This document shows positions 1-6,125 of a stretch of DNA of 26,952 nt, piece after piece; the first letter of the stretch is position 1, and each line of letters opens with the position of its first letter. The notes below the pieces were generated by a model. The model saw only the letters and a program-made list of their open reading frames with translations. It searched no databases and was not told the DNA's origin. This DNA comes from a virus, in IMG/VR virus record IMGVR_UViG_3300035170_000021, positions 1 through 26,952 of that record, one strand, 5' to 3'. The translations under genes and the position numbers were made by a program.

Positions 1-397
1 CCCTTGCGGCTCCCACGTCCTTAAATAACGAGTGCATATTATGCAGTTGAGTTACTCGTCCGCTAGTGGGCAAGTTGCGCGGTGAACCACCCACCGGCAG
101 CCGGCGGCGTCCGTCCCATCGACCGACCCGGCCCTCCCTGACCGGCCGCAGCACGTTGCACGTCACGCAGCCTGCCCTCAGGTTCCTGAGGTCGGTGAAC
201 TCAGCCCACGTCATGCCGGGATGCACGGGCAGGACGTGGTCGACCACCGTCGCCTCGTTGCGACAGCCCTCGGTGATCCGGCAGTCATGGCCGTCACGAG
301 CGAAGACGTGCTGCCTTCGCTTCATCCACTGGTTGCGCTTGTACCAGCAGCCCTTGCCGATGGCGCAGCCAGGGCACAGGCACGACGATCGCCTCAT
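1..397 (-). CDS. HNH endonuclease (3' end beyond window)
   Basis: The ATG at 397 overlaps the stop of the glycosyltransferase gene (ATGA), and the frame stays open to the window edge, giving 132 visible residues. Near the N-terminus a C-x-C-x2-C cluster (C6, C8, C11) may bind zinc. The HNH core follows: a CRITEGC segment, then VVDHVLPVHPG with the catalytic-type DH pair, then LRNLQAGCVTCNVLR, which carries the conserved N and the C-x2-C-N zinc/fold motif. HNH proteins of this type in HK97-like phages usually sit next to the terminase genes and help DNA packaging; others are mobile nicking enzymes. It ends the left-hand operon. The last 20 codons run through an unusually AT-rich patch, so the true C-terminus is uncertain. 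Confidence 0.85.
   Translation of the reverse strand, partial: MRRSSCLCPGCAIGKGCWYKRNQWMKRRQHVFARDGHDCRITEGCRNEATVVDHVLPVHPGMTWAEFTDLRNLRAGCVTCNVLRPVREGRVGRWDGRRRLPVGGSPRNLPTSGRVTQLHNMHSLFKDVGAAR
28..59. repeat. AT-rich nested inverted repeats
   Basis: ACGAGT at 28-33 is mirrored by ACTCGT at 54-59, and between them TGCATA-T-TATGCA (33-45) is a perfect palindrome. The surrounding 45 bases are strikingly AT-rich for this window. The HNH frame crosses the patch without a stop. It could be a terminator-like or protein-binding site, or an end/packaging region. No function can be assigned from sequence alone. Confidence 0.5.
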
Positions 398-1578
398 GCC
401 ACTTCCTCGACGCCGTGGATACCGCGCTTCGCCAGGCCGTCGAGCCATTGCACGGCCTGGGGGTCGGTCACTTCGACCTCACCCTGCTTGAAGTGGTAGA
501 CGGTGCCATCGAGGTAGCGGAGGTCACGGTCAGCACGGTACTTCGCTGACACCCTCGGCCTGACCTTGCGCTTGATGGCCTCTTCGTAGAGTTCGAGCAG
601 CTTCGCAAGGGCAGGCTTCTCGTCATGGTGCCTGCGGACGTGGGCAAGGCCGCGCTCGGCGTACTCTGCCCTTGCATCGGCCGACACGACGAGACGCTCG
701 ATGACCTCCGACAGCGTCCGCTCCTTCGCCTCGGCGAACGGCAGCTGCCCCCAGAAGCCTTCCATCGCGTTCAGCGTCCAGTTGTCGGCCCCGGCGATGA
801 CCGGCACTCCCATGCCCCACGCCTCGATGGAGTTGCAGCCGTAGCCGAACATCAGCTGGTCGTAGACGATGTCGGCCTTCGCCTTCTCGACGAGCGTCTC
901 GGCGTTCGTCCGTCCCTCGACGACCACGAGGTCGATCGGATACCGCTTCGCCAGGTCCCTGACGACGTCGATGAAGAGGTCCGTGTGCTTCAGCTTCCGG
1001 TTGGTCGGGGCGTGGACGATGCGGATGCGGCCATCCGGCTCGCGGCGGTTGGCCTTGCCGATCGCCTGAAGCTCGTCGATGTCGTAGGCGCTCGGCAACC
1101 AGCGCAGGACGTCAGGAGCAGGCTTCATCAGGTCGACCGTGCTGACGGCCTGGGCCATCCTGAACTGCCGAGCCCGCTTCAGCATGTGTTCGCTGGTCGT
1201 GCGAAAGAGGCTGCCGTGGTGGTGCAGCAGAACCGGCTTCCTCTGGATCGCCCGCAGCCGGTTCATCGCGGCAAAGGAGTTGTTCAGGTGGACGACGTCC
1301 GCCCGCTCGATCAACTGCGCGATCTCCGGTTCGGTCCGGTCGTTCCACTCGATGTCGGCCGGGAACTGGAAGTACTCCGAGGCCCGGTGAGCCGACCGGA
1401 TGCGGAGGTCGCCGTACTTCTCGGCTGCCAGCTGAAGCCGCACCACGACGCCGGCAGGATCGGCGTTGCCGATGGCGAACGAGCGGATCACTTCGTCGCC
1501 GTGCTTTCGCGCAGCCTGGACGAACCGGGCGTTCTGCCCGTTCGTGTCGAGTCCGCGGCTGACGATGACGGCATCCAC
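394..1578 (-). CDS. GT-B type glycosyltransferase with C-terminal phage domain
   Basis: A 394-residue protein starting at a GTG directly after the preceding stop (TGA-GTG), with GGGG about six bases upstream. The C-terminal half has the usual GT4/GT-B nucleotide-sugar site pattern: VHAPTNRKLKHTD near residue 190, then MFGYGCNSIEAWGMGVPVIA near residues 242-261, where the E of SIEA is the likely sugar-nucleotide ligand. The N-terminal half includes VVHLNNSF and VLLHHHGS, typical of the acceptor domain. Residues 354-394 (YHFKQGEVEVTDPQAVQWL) look like a short phage-specific domain appended to the enzyme. The substrate is unknown; phage glycosyltransferases modify phage DNA, virion proteins or host surface glycans. 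The family call is firm, the role is inferred. Confidence 0.8.
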   Translation of the reverse strand: MDAVIVSRGLDTNGQNARFVQAARKHGDEVIRSFAIGNADPAGVVVRLQLAAEKYGDLRIRSAHRASEYFQFPADIEWNDRTEPEIAQLIERADVVHLNNSFAAMNRLRAIQRKPVLLHHHGSLFRTTSEHMLKRARQFRMAQAVSTVDLMKPAPDVLRWLPSAYDIDELQAIGKANRREPDGRIRIVHAPTNRKLKHTDLFIDVVRDLAKRYPIDLVVVEGRTNAETLVEKAKADIVYDQLMFGYGCNSIEAWGMGVPVIAGADNWTLNAMEGFWGQLPFAEAKERTLSEVIERLVVSADARAEYAERGLAHVRRHHDEKPALAKLLELYEEAIKRKVRPRVSAKYRADRDLRYLDGTVYHFKQGEVEVTDPQAVQWLDGLAKRGIHGVEEVA

Positions 1579-1962
1579 TCAGACCCCGGCAGCCTTTCGG
1601 ATCGCGTCGTAGCTGCAGCCGGCGAAGCAGTACAGCAGCAGCCTCCCGTCCGGCGTCGTCGCCCATGACAGCGTCTTCTTCCGGCCGTCGCCGTGAGCAG
1701 GACACGGCACGCGGCCCTTGTAGTCGGCCGGGTTGATGCCGAGGGCTGCAAGGATGTCGGCCGACTGCGGCTGCGCCGGACGCGGCGTGGCCGACGGCCA
1801 GAACTCCGGGGCGTACTCGGCCAGCAGATGGGCAGCCCGATCCTGCGACATCGGCTTCGCCGCATCCCGTTCGCCGACAGGGTCCGTCATCGCCAGCCTC
1901 GCTCGCTCCCAGATGACCGCTCGGTAGGCGTTCGGATCATTCAGGCGGGGCAGCTTCAGCAT
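1579..1962 (-). CDS. Primase-type zinc-binding domain protein
   Basis: A 127-residue protein. The chosen ATG at 1962 has GGAGGG about nine bases upstream; an in-frame start at 2004 lies inside the upstream gene and lacks such a site. The C-terminal part carries VPCPAHGDGRKKTLSW followed by LLLYCFAGCSYDAI: Cys87, His90, Cys112 and Cys116 form the CHC2-type zinc ribbon found at the N-terminus of DnaG-type and phage primases, where it reads single-stranded template. No TOPRIM catalytic domain follows; the frame stops right after the zinc ribbon and the glycosyltransferase begins. It is either a stand-alone primase zinc module working with a separate catalytic protein, or a remnant. The gene overlaps the upstream winged-helix gene by 26 bases. 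Confidence 0.7.
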   Translation of the reverse strand: MLKLPRLNDPNAYRAVIWERARLAMTDPVGERDAAKPMSQDRAAHLLAEYAPEFWPSATPRPAQPQSADILAALGINPADYKGRVPCPAHGDGRKKTLSWATTPDGRLLLYCFAGCSYDAIRKAAGV

Positions 1963-2539
1963 AGTGAGCCTCCCTCCAGGCCATGTAATCCGTAAAACTT
2001 GCATCCAGAGTACGTAGTGTCTTCTTAAGCTCTACAGCATCCTTCCTGTATGTCTCTTCTCTGGATGCAACATTTCGCCGCTGAACGTGGAGACGGGCTT
2101 TTCCGGCCAGTTCCCTGATCTTGATGCGGGCCTGCGTGACGTAGTCGGAGAACCGATCCCAGCCCCTCCGATGGACCGTGATGCCTCCCTTCCGGCCCCG
2201 GCGGACCTCGATGGCGTACATCGCCCAGCCCTGGAGCTTGTTGATGGTCCGGCTGACGGTCGACACGGTGCAGCCGGCCTCGGCCGCGATGTCCGACATC
2301 TTCGCCGTCGGGTCGGTACTCATCGCGATCCGGTGGATGATGGCGTAGACGCGGGCCTGCTTGACGCTGACCCACCGGCTGATGCCTTCGCCGTCGGTGA
2401 CGTCGCGATGGGGCTCGCGGCTGTACCGCTGGAAGCAGCGGAGGCTGGCGGCGGCCGGGTTGCTGAGTCCCATGAACGGGCTTTCGGGACGCTCATAGGC
2501 GTCCGCGTCGGCCATCGCCATGTAGGCGGAATGGACCAC
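1937..2539 (-). CDS. Winged helix-turn-helix DNA-binding protein
   Basis: A 200-residue protein read from a GTG at 2539, supported by GGGAG eight bases upstream; an ATG at 2521 has no clear ribosome site. Residues near 65-110 contain QARVYAIIHRIAM, then MSDIAAEAGCTVSTVSRTI, a clear helix-turn-helix with its recognition helix, followed by a wing-like EVRRGRKGGITV. The C-terminal 70 residues are rich in Arg, Lys and Glu and probably helical. In actinophage-like genomes such proteins are regulators or replication-associated factors; its position just before the primase-type zinc domain suggests a replication role, which is inference. It overlaps the previous stop by one base. Confidence 0.75.
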   Translation of the reverse strand: MVHSAYMAMADADAYERPESPFMGLSNPAAASLRCFQRYSREPHRDVTDGEGISRWVSVKQARVYAIIHRIAMSTDPTAKMSDIAAEAGCTVSTVSRTINKLQGWAMYAIEVRRGRKGGITVHRRGWDRFSDYVTQARIKIRELAGKARLHVQRRNVASREETYRKDAVELKKTLRTLDASFTDYMAWREAHYAEAAPPE

Positions 2540-2877
2540 TATGCGACTCCCTCTCTCACGGGCTGACAGCCTCGTGCGTGTCGTGTCCAGGCGTCATAGC
2601 CGACGCTCACCGGCTGCTTGCAGATCCCGCAGCTGACGATGGCCTGCGTCGGCTCGCCGATCTTGCGGAGTGAGGCCCGGTATCGTTCCAGCCCCTCGGC
2701 CGTGTCCCGTGCCTCGGCGACGAATGACGTGTCGGTCGCCTCTCGCGACAGCCTCGGCTTCGGTGCCCACTCCGGGCAGTCATGCTCCCGGATGTCGTTG
2801 ACGATCTCCTTCGTGAAGTTGTCGACCCGGCTGAAGCTGACGCCAGGGAGCCCGCAGTAGGGACAGGGGTCGCGCAT
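2539..2877 (-). CDS. Small zinc-finger protein of unknown function
   Basis: A 112-residue protein; the ATG at 2877 overlaps the upstream stop (TGATG), the same coupling used by its neighbours. It begins MRDPCPYCGLPG and later contains ECPEW-like and SCGICKQPV...HARGC segments, so there are two C-x2-C knuckles (near residues 5-8 and 85-88) with a downstream H/C pair. This suggests one or two zinc-binding sites. No family could be named. Its place between small membrane proteins and a DNA-binding protein does not settle a function. Confidence 0.65.
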   Translation of the reverse strand: MRDPCPYCGLPGVSFSRVDNFTKEIVNDIREHDCPEWAPKPRLSREATDTSFVAEARDTAEGLERYRASLRKIGEPTQAIVSCGICKQPVSVGYDAWTRHARGCQPVREGVA

Positions 2878-2948
2878 CAGCGTCTGATCACGAGGATCAG
2901 CACGCCGACGGCGATCAGGATCAGGAGCAGGAGTTCGAGCATGCTCAT
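2877..2948 (-). CDS. 23-residue single-pass membrane peptide
   Basis: ATG at 2948, stop TGA at 2877-2879. After MSMLE the peptide is an almost unbroken run of Leu, Ile, Val, Ala and Gly ending in Arg-Arg: one transmembrane segment with a positively charged end. It starts in an ATGA overlap with the upstream membrane-protein gene and ends in a TGATG overlap with the zinc-finger gene, so both edges look translationally coupled. The coupling and strong hydrophobicity argue for a real gene despite its size. A role in lysis (pinholin/antiholin-like) is possible but unproven. Confidence 0.6.
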   Translation of the reverse strand: MSMLELLLLILIAVGVLILVIRR

Positions 2949-3178
2949 CCGCTGTAGTCCTCCGGGAGTCCGAGACGCTGCTGGACGAGCTTGTGGGCGT
3001 TGCCCTGCTCACGGATGTCGCCGACGGCCCCGAATGCCACCAGTCCCCAGTAGGCGCCGCTGAGGCAGCCCAGGACGGTCACGACGGCGAGCCGCTCGCC
3101 GGCTGCCCAGATCATGACGGCCAGCGACACGCCGACGGCGGTCATCGCGATGAGATACCACCACTCGCGGGAGTTCAT
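2945..3178 (-). CDS. Small membrane protein, two transmembrane segments
   Basis: A 77-residue protein starting at the ATG that overlaps the holin-like gene's stop (ATGA at 3175-3178). Residues roughly 7-27 (WYLIAMTAVGVSLAVMIW) and 33-52 (VVTVLGCLSGAYWGLVAFGA) are hydrophobic; the last 25 residues are charged and soluble. No family is recognised. It lies in the run of small membrane proteins next to the putative lysin, so a lysis-accessory role is reasonable inference. Confidence 0.65.
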   Translation of the reverse strand: MNSREWWYLIAMTAVGVSLAVMIWAAGERLAVVTVLGCLSGAYWGLVAFGAVGDIREQGNAHKLVQQRLGLPEDYSG

Positions 3179-3429
3179 GACGTCGCCCACTTCAGGACGG
3201 CACGGTAGCCCGCGTGGATGGCTGCGCCGGCCACGGCGAACGCGGCGATCTGCGGCGTGTCGACGACCGATTGCAGGCCCGTGATGTTGACCGTCGCCAG
3301 GGCAGCTGCCGCGCTGATGAGGAAGTCGGCGACGAAGTCCTTCAGGACCTTCGAGCCGGTGAACTTGCTGATGCCGGTGCCGTCGGTCAGGGCATTGCCG
3401 ACCCCGCCTGCGTTGCTCGGACCACTCAT
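3175..3429 (-). CDS. Putative holin
   Basis: An 84-residue protein with an ATGA-overlapped start at 3429. The first 30 residues are Gly/Ser/Thr-rich and soluble. Two hydrophobic stretches follow, near residues 31-50 (FVADFLISAAAALATVNITG) and 60-80 (IAAFAVAGAAIHAGYRAVLK). The size, two segments and the AGAAIHAGYRAVLKWA end resemble holins of high-GC phages, which open the inner membrane so that the endolysin can reach peptidoglycan. It is encoded two genes downstream of the peptidase/SH3 protein in the same operon. Other two-segment membrane proteins nearby could also be the holin. Confidence 0.6.
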   Translation of the reverse strand: MSGPSNAGGVGNALTDGTGISKFTGSKVLKDFVADFLISAAAALATVNITGLQSVVDTPQIAAFAVAGAAIHAGYRAVLKWATS

Positions 3430-3581
3430 GCGTCCTCCTCCTCCTCTGGTGTCGGCAGCGGTCCGTCGGGGTCGGGGACCTTCCCGCCTGGCGACGGGGC
3501 GTTCGCTGCCTCGGGGTCCTTGCCGCCCGCGGGCGGGTCAGCCTCGTCGGGCTGGTCGTCGAAGTACGTCGTGTCGGTCAT
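3426..3581 (-). CDS. Acidic proline-rich 51-residue protein
   Basis: ATG at 3581 in an ATGA overlap with the lysin gene; the stop overlaps the holin start. The protein is rich in Asp, Glu, Pro and Gly (ADPPAGGKDPEAANAP, TPEEEEDA) with no predicted fold or membrane segment. Only its coupling to both neighbours supports it. Function unknown. Confidence 0.55.
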   Translation of the reverse strand: MTDTTYFDDQPDEADPPAGGKDPEAANAPSPGGKVPDPDGPLPTPEEEEDA

Positions 3582-4399
3582 ACGAGGTTGGCCCTCACGT
3601 ACTTGTTCGGCTGGAACCACTTGCCGACGTTCGCCGTGTGCGATCCGTCGGCCTTGCTCACGATCTGATACCACCACTCGCCAGCGTCCTTCGAGCGGTC
3701 GCAGATGTAGGTTGCCAGGGCCACGGCACCGGCCTTCGCGCCGTTCGGCTTGTCGTAGAGGTCGACATGCCCCGTGATCGTGACGCGGTATCGCGTGACG
3801 CCGAGCAGCGGCCGGATGGCCGTGATCCCGACGAACAGGTCGCCCGCGCTGCGGCCGTTGCGGATCGCCAGGGCTTCCGCTGCCTTCCGGTTGCCCGACT
3901 GCGGCAGCCATCGAGGGCCGGTGCCGAGCGAGTCGAAGATGAGGACCTCGCTATCGGTGCTGCGGAAGGCGTCGAGCCCGAGGGCGTGGTCGAAGGCGTG
4001 TGGCGTCTGAAGCGGATACGGATAGCTGGCGTAGTCGACGGCGAAAGCGACGTGCCGCCGCTGGCGAGCCGCGTAGATGCAGTCGTCCCAGCTGAAGCCG
4101 CGCGGCGTCCAGAGCGTCTGCCCGAAGTGGCGATGCCAGGCGTCCTGGACGTCATCGACCCCGATGCCGCCATCGAAGTCGGACTGCCAGTTGCGGATGC
4201 CGGCGGGCCCGGTCGTCGTCCGGCCGCTGGTATGGGCATCGAGCGCGACCGCTCCTTCTGCCGCCATGCAGTTCTCGGCATCGAAGTCGTGGCCGTTCAC
4301 GACGTTGTTCCACGGCGTCGTCTTGAAATAGCGATCCCGCGTCTCGTCGTAGTCGAGCCGATAGAACTGGTTGATCGGTGCTGGTCGATGGAAGCTCAC
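3578..4399 (-). CDS. C39-like cysteine peptidase with SH3 tail, putative endolysin
   Basis: A 273-residue protein. Residues about 40-190 have a C39/papain-like layout: Cys44 in AENCMAAEG, His138 in HAFDHALGLD, and Asp156 in IFDSLG, a plausible Cys-His-Asp triad. Residues about 204-273 (ITGHVDLYDKPNGAKAG ... KWFQPNKYVRANLV) look like an SH3-type wall-binding or bacterial SH3 domain. In phages this architecture usually cleaves peptidoglycan cross-links or virion/host proteins. The neighbouring small membrane proteins and double-psi barrel gene support an endolysin role, but peptidase specificity cannot be read from sequence. Start and stop both overlap neighbours by four bases. Confidence 0.7.
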   Translation of the reverse strand: MSFHRPAPINQFYRLDYDETRDRYFKTTPWNNVVNGHDFDAENCMAAEGAVALDAHTSGRTTTGPAGIRNWQSDFDGGIGVDDVQDAWHRHFGQTLWTPRGFSWDDCIYAARQRRHVAFAVDYASYPYPLQTPHAFDHALGLDAFRSTDSEVLIFDSLGTGPRWLPQSGNRKAAEALAIRNGRSAGDLFVGITAIRPLLGVTRYRVTITGHVDLYDKPNGAKAGAVALATYICDRSKDAGEWWYQIVSKADGSHTANVGKWFQPNKYVRANLV

Positions 4400-4587
4400 G
4401 GTGTCACCTTCGGCGGGCAGACGACCAGTTCGAGGAACTCGACGCGGGCCTTCAGGTCGTCGATCTGCTTCTGCTGGTCCTTGATGGTGTTCCCGAGAAC
4501 GGACTGGATCGTGCCCGCCAGCTGGCCGGCGCGGGTGTTGATCTCCGTCGTGAGGCGGCTGTCGACCTGGCTGACGGTCCTAGCCAT
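4396..4587 (-). CDS. Small coiled-coil protein
   Basis: A 63-residue protein; the ATG at 4587 lies eight bases inside the end of the upstream membrane-protein gene, and the stop overlaps the lysin start (ATGA). Residues 5-58 are helical with heptad-like spacing (TIQSVLGNTIKDQQKQIDDL then KARVEFLELVV), so it is likely an oligomeric coiled coil. It resembles small accessory proteins found beside phage lysis genes, but no named family is claimed. Confidence 0.6.
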   Translation of the reverse strand: MARTVSQVDSRLTTEINTRAGQLAGTIQSVLGNTIKDQQKQIDDLKARVEFLELVVCPPKVTP

Positions 4588-4882
4588 CAGTGCGCGGCGT
4601 CCAGAGGGCGAGCAAGGCTGCGACCGCCGAGAAGGCGCCCCATGCGAGGCCCGCGAAGAACCGCCGGCCGTAGATGTCGCCCAACGGGATCACGACGACG
4701 AGGATGCTCATCAGCGACGCCAGCCCCGCGATCAGCAGGGCGACTGCCACCAGAAGCTCGCGGATGCTCCTCCGGTCCCGGTGCCGTCTCCACTGCCAGT
4801 ACCGCCGGCTGAAGACGACTCCCAGGAGCGCGACGGTGCCGATCCCCCAGGTGAGCGAGACGACGATCGTGCCGGTGTCCAT
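4580..4882 (-). CDS. Membrane protein, about three transmembrane segments
   Basis: A 100-residue protein. Hydrophobic stretches lie near residues 5-25 (TIVVSLTWGIGTVALLGVVF), 44-67 (LLVAVALLIAGLASLMSILVVV) and 76-93 (FAGLAWGAFSAVAALLAL), separated by an Arg-rich loop (RRYWQWRRHRDRRSIR). The topology is compatible with a holin of class I, but no signature decides this. It follows the upstream gene after three bases. Confidence 0.6.
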   Translation of the reverse strand: MDTGTIVVSLTWGIGTVALLGVVFSRRYWQWRRHRDRRSIRELLVAVALLIAGLASLMSILVVVIPLGDIYGRRFFAGLAWGAFSAVAALLALWTPRTDG

Positions 4883-4885
4883 CAG

Positions 4886-5092
4886 TCATCGGAGCAGGCG
4901 CTTCCCGGCTTCCACGCCGAGGAAGAGGAGCGCCGTGCCGAGGATGAGGCCGAGTTGGATGCTGTCGACGCTGAACGTCGGCGAGAGGACGTCGGCGATG
5001 TAGAGGATGAAGACAAGTAGGAGTAGACCGAGGCCCGCGGCGGTCCGGGCGTTCGTGTACGGCGCATCGCCGCCGCCATCACTGCCAGCCAC
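4886..5092 (-). CDS. Small two-segment membrane protein, holin-like
   Basis: A 68-residue protein from a GTG at 5092, overlapping the upstream gene by 14 bases. After a Gly/Asp-rich N-terminus there are two hydrophobic segments, near residues 18-36 (AAGLGLLLLVFILYIADVL) and 44-62 (IQLGLILGTALLFLGVEAG), ending in basic KRLLR. Size and topology fit a class II holin. This operon encodes several candidates, so the assignment between them is open. Confidence 0.55.
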   Translation of the reverse strand: MAGSDGGGDAPYTNARTAAGLGLLLLVFILYIADVLSPTFSVDSIQLGLILGTALLFLGVEAGKRLLR

Positions 5093-5192
5093 GGCCGCGG
5101 CGATCGACGAGCCACGGGATCACGTAGTGGTCAAGCACGAAGTACACCGGAAGTGCCAGGGCCATACCCAACCAGAACCCGTCCGCATTCAT
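5079..5192 (-). CDS. 37-residue membrane peptide
   Basis: ATG at 5192. The sequence starts MNADGFWLGMALALPVYFVL, a single hydrophobic segment, then DHYVIPWLVDRRGRGWQ with a basic tail. It overlaps the next gene by 14 bases, and its ATG overlaps the TGA of the short reading frame before it. Real translation is plausible from hydrophobicity and packing; function unknown. Confidence 0.5.
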   Translation of the reverse strand: MNADGFWLGMALALPVYFVLDHYVIPWLVDRRGRGWQ

Positions 5193-5257
5193 GATCCGCC
5201 GCGCGCCGCGGTCATGTGGGCGTTCACAAGGTCTGACGGTACGCCGTCGGGTGTCAC
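5189..5257 (-). CDS. Possible 22-residue linking peptide
   Basis: A GTG at 5257 overlaps the stop of the double-psi barrel gene (GTGA), and the TGA at 5189-5191 overlaps the ATG of the next membrane peptide. The peptide (VTPDGVPSDLVNAHMTAARG...) has no recognisable feature. Overlaps at both ends, as in neighbouring genes, are the only support. It may simply be a coupling bridge or chance. Confidence 0.25.
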   Translation of the reverse strand: MTPDGVPSDLVNAHMTAARGGS

Positions 5258-5652
5258 GGCGCAATACCAACCGTGTCCGTCGGCGGCAGCTGCGGCGAGT
5301 CGCCCCAGGTGACCGTGACCCGGACCAGCCCGCGAGAGAGCGGCGTCCCGGTGGCCCGGAAGGCTGCCGGCGAGAGGTCGATGACCCGCTTCGGGCAGGC
5401 GCACCAGTCGGTCAGGCGCACGGTGACGCAGGACGACGCGCAGACCTGGACTGTCCTCCCGCGCCAGTGACCGACCCGCAGCGCCGGACCGGCTGCGGCG
5501 TAGATGCCGGGTCCGTTGTCGTACCAGCTTGCGATGCCCGTCCGCTGCTCCGCGGCGATCGGCGGCACCAGCCCCTCGATCGGCTGCGTGTCGGCCACCG
5601 TGACGTTCAGCAGCATCGTGATCGCCATGCAGGCGGCTGCGAGGACGGTCAC
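5254..5652 (-). CDS. Secreted RlpA-like double-psi beta-barrel protein
   Basis: A 132-residue protein from a GTG at 5652 with AAGGGG a few bases upstream. The first 20 residues (MTVLAAACMAITMLLNVTVA) are signal-peptide-like. The rest matches the RlpA/expansin-type double-psi barrel: GIASWYDNGPG at 39-49, VRLTDWCACPKRVIDLS at 78-94, and AF...LSRGLVRVTVTW. Asp82 occupies the position of the catalytic Asp in this fold, and four Cys (C71, C75, C84, C86) could form disulfides. RlpA-type proteins bind or cleave denuded peptidoglycan strands. As first gene of the lysis-like operon it may assist wall breakdown; activity is inferred. It is divergent from the plus-strand regulator operon. Confidence 0.7.
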   Translation of the reverse strand: MTVLAAACMAITMLLNVTVADTQPIEGLVPPIAAEQRTGIASWYDNGPGIYAAAGPALRVGHWRGRTVQVCASSCVTVRLTDWCACPKRVIDLSPAAFRATGTPLSRGLVRVTVTWGDSPQLPPTDTVGIAP

Positions 5653-5661
5653 GATTGCCCC

Positions 5662-5690
5662 TTGACAACGTAGGCGGGAGCGTTTACGTT
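5662..5690 (+). promoter_or_regulatory. Promoter of regulator operon A with AACGTA inverted repeat
   Basis: TTGACA (5662-5667), 17-base spacer, TACGTT (5685-5690). AACGTA (5667-5672) and TACGTT (5685-5690) are exact inverted copies, so a dimeric repressor could cover both promoter elements. The start codon at 5718 lies 27 bases past the -10 and has its own ribosome site. The minus-strand RlpA-like gene begins 10 bases upstream of the -35, so the same site may control both directions. Confidence 0.65.
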
Positions 5691-5717
5691 ATCAGCACAC
5701 CACCGAAGGAGAACGAG

Positions 5718-5951
5718 ATGGCAGTCACCAAGCAGCAGCTCGCGGAGCGCAAGGACCGCAAGGTCAAGACGTTCGTTCGCTGGTCGGGTCAGCCGGCCGA
5801 CTCGAGCCTCGAGCGACCGCTCTACGTCGTCAAGGATCTCTTCGATCGCGAGGGGTTTGCCGACTACATCGACGCTGGACGGGTTGCGATCGGCCCCGAT
5901 GACATCGGCATCGCGTGGGGCGTCAGCCTCGACGACATCTCGCTGGACTGA
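5718..5951 (+). CDS. Small protein, first gene of regulator operon A
   Basis: A 77-residue protein beginning MAVTKQQLAERKDRKVKTF, with GAAGGAG-N7-ATG as ribosome site; a longer TTG frame upstream overlaps the promoter and is rejected. The N-terminus is basic and helical. The C-terminal half is acidic (DAGRVAIGPDDIGIAWGVSL then DDISLD). No family is recognised. It is one of few plus-strand genes, sits behind a strong promoter and is followed after three bases by a helix-turn-helix gene, so it may be a regulator or an effector controlled by that protein. Confidence 0.7.
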   Translation: MAVTKQQLAERKDRKVKTFVRWSGQPADSSLERPLYVVKDLFDREGFADYIDAGRVAIGPDDIGIAWGVSLDDISLD

Positions 5952-5954
5952 CCG

Positions 5955-6125
5955 ATGACCGTCACCGAAGCCGCTGCCCGATTGGGGGTGGCGGCTTCCA
6001 CGTTGCGTGTCCAGATCGGCAAGGGAAAGCTCCGCAGCACGAAGCGCGGACGGGATCACTGGATCACCGAGGCCGAGGTCGAACGCTACCGGACGGAGTC
6101 GAAGGGCAAGCATCAGCCTTCGTAG
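5955..6125 (+). CDS. Small MerR/excisionase-type HTH protein (paralogue A)
   Basis: A 56-residue protein: MTVTEAAARLGVAASTLRVQ begins a classic HTH_17/excisionase-like fold, with the recognition helix at ASTLRVQIGKGKL, then the wing KRGRDHWIT and the closing helix EAEVERYRTE. It binds DNA and most likely regulates its own operon. It is paralogous to the genes at 10282-10446 and 23820-23978; by my ungapped count it matches the 10282 protein at 29 of the first 50 positions. Its 3' end overlaps the convergent methyltransferase gene by 13 bases, with no terminator seen between them. Confidence 0.8.
   Translation: MTVTEAAARLGVAASTLRVQIGKGKLRSTKRGRDHWITEAEVERYRTESKGKHQPS

Noticed and set aside
3218-5020. 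600-codon plus-strand open frame
   Set aside because: It is antisense to seven or more tightly packed minus-strand genes, is Arg/Pro-rich and shows no domain; an effect of high GC content.
5649-6113. 154-codon minus-strand frame opposite operon A
   Set aside because: It is antisense to two well-supported plus-strand genes and their promoter, and has no recognisable features.
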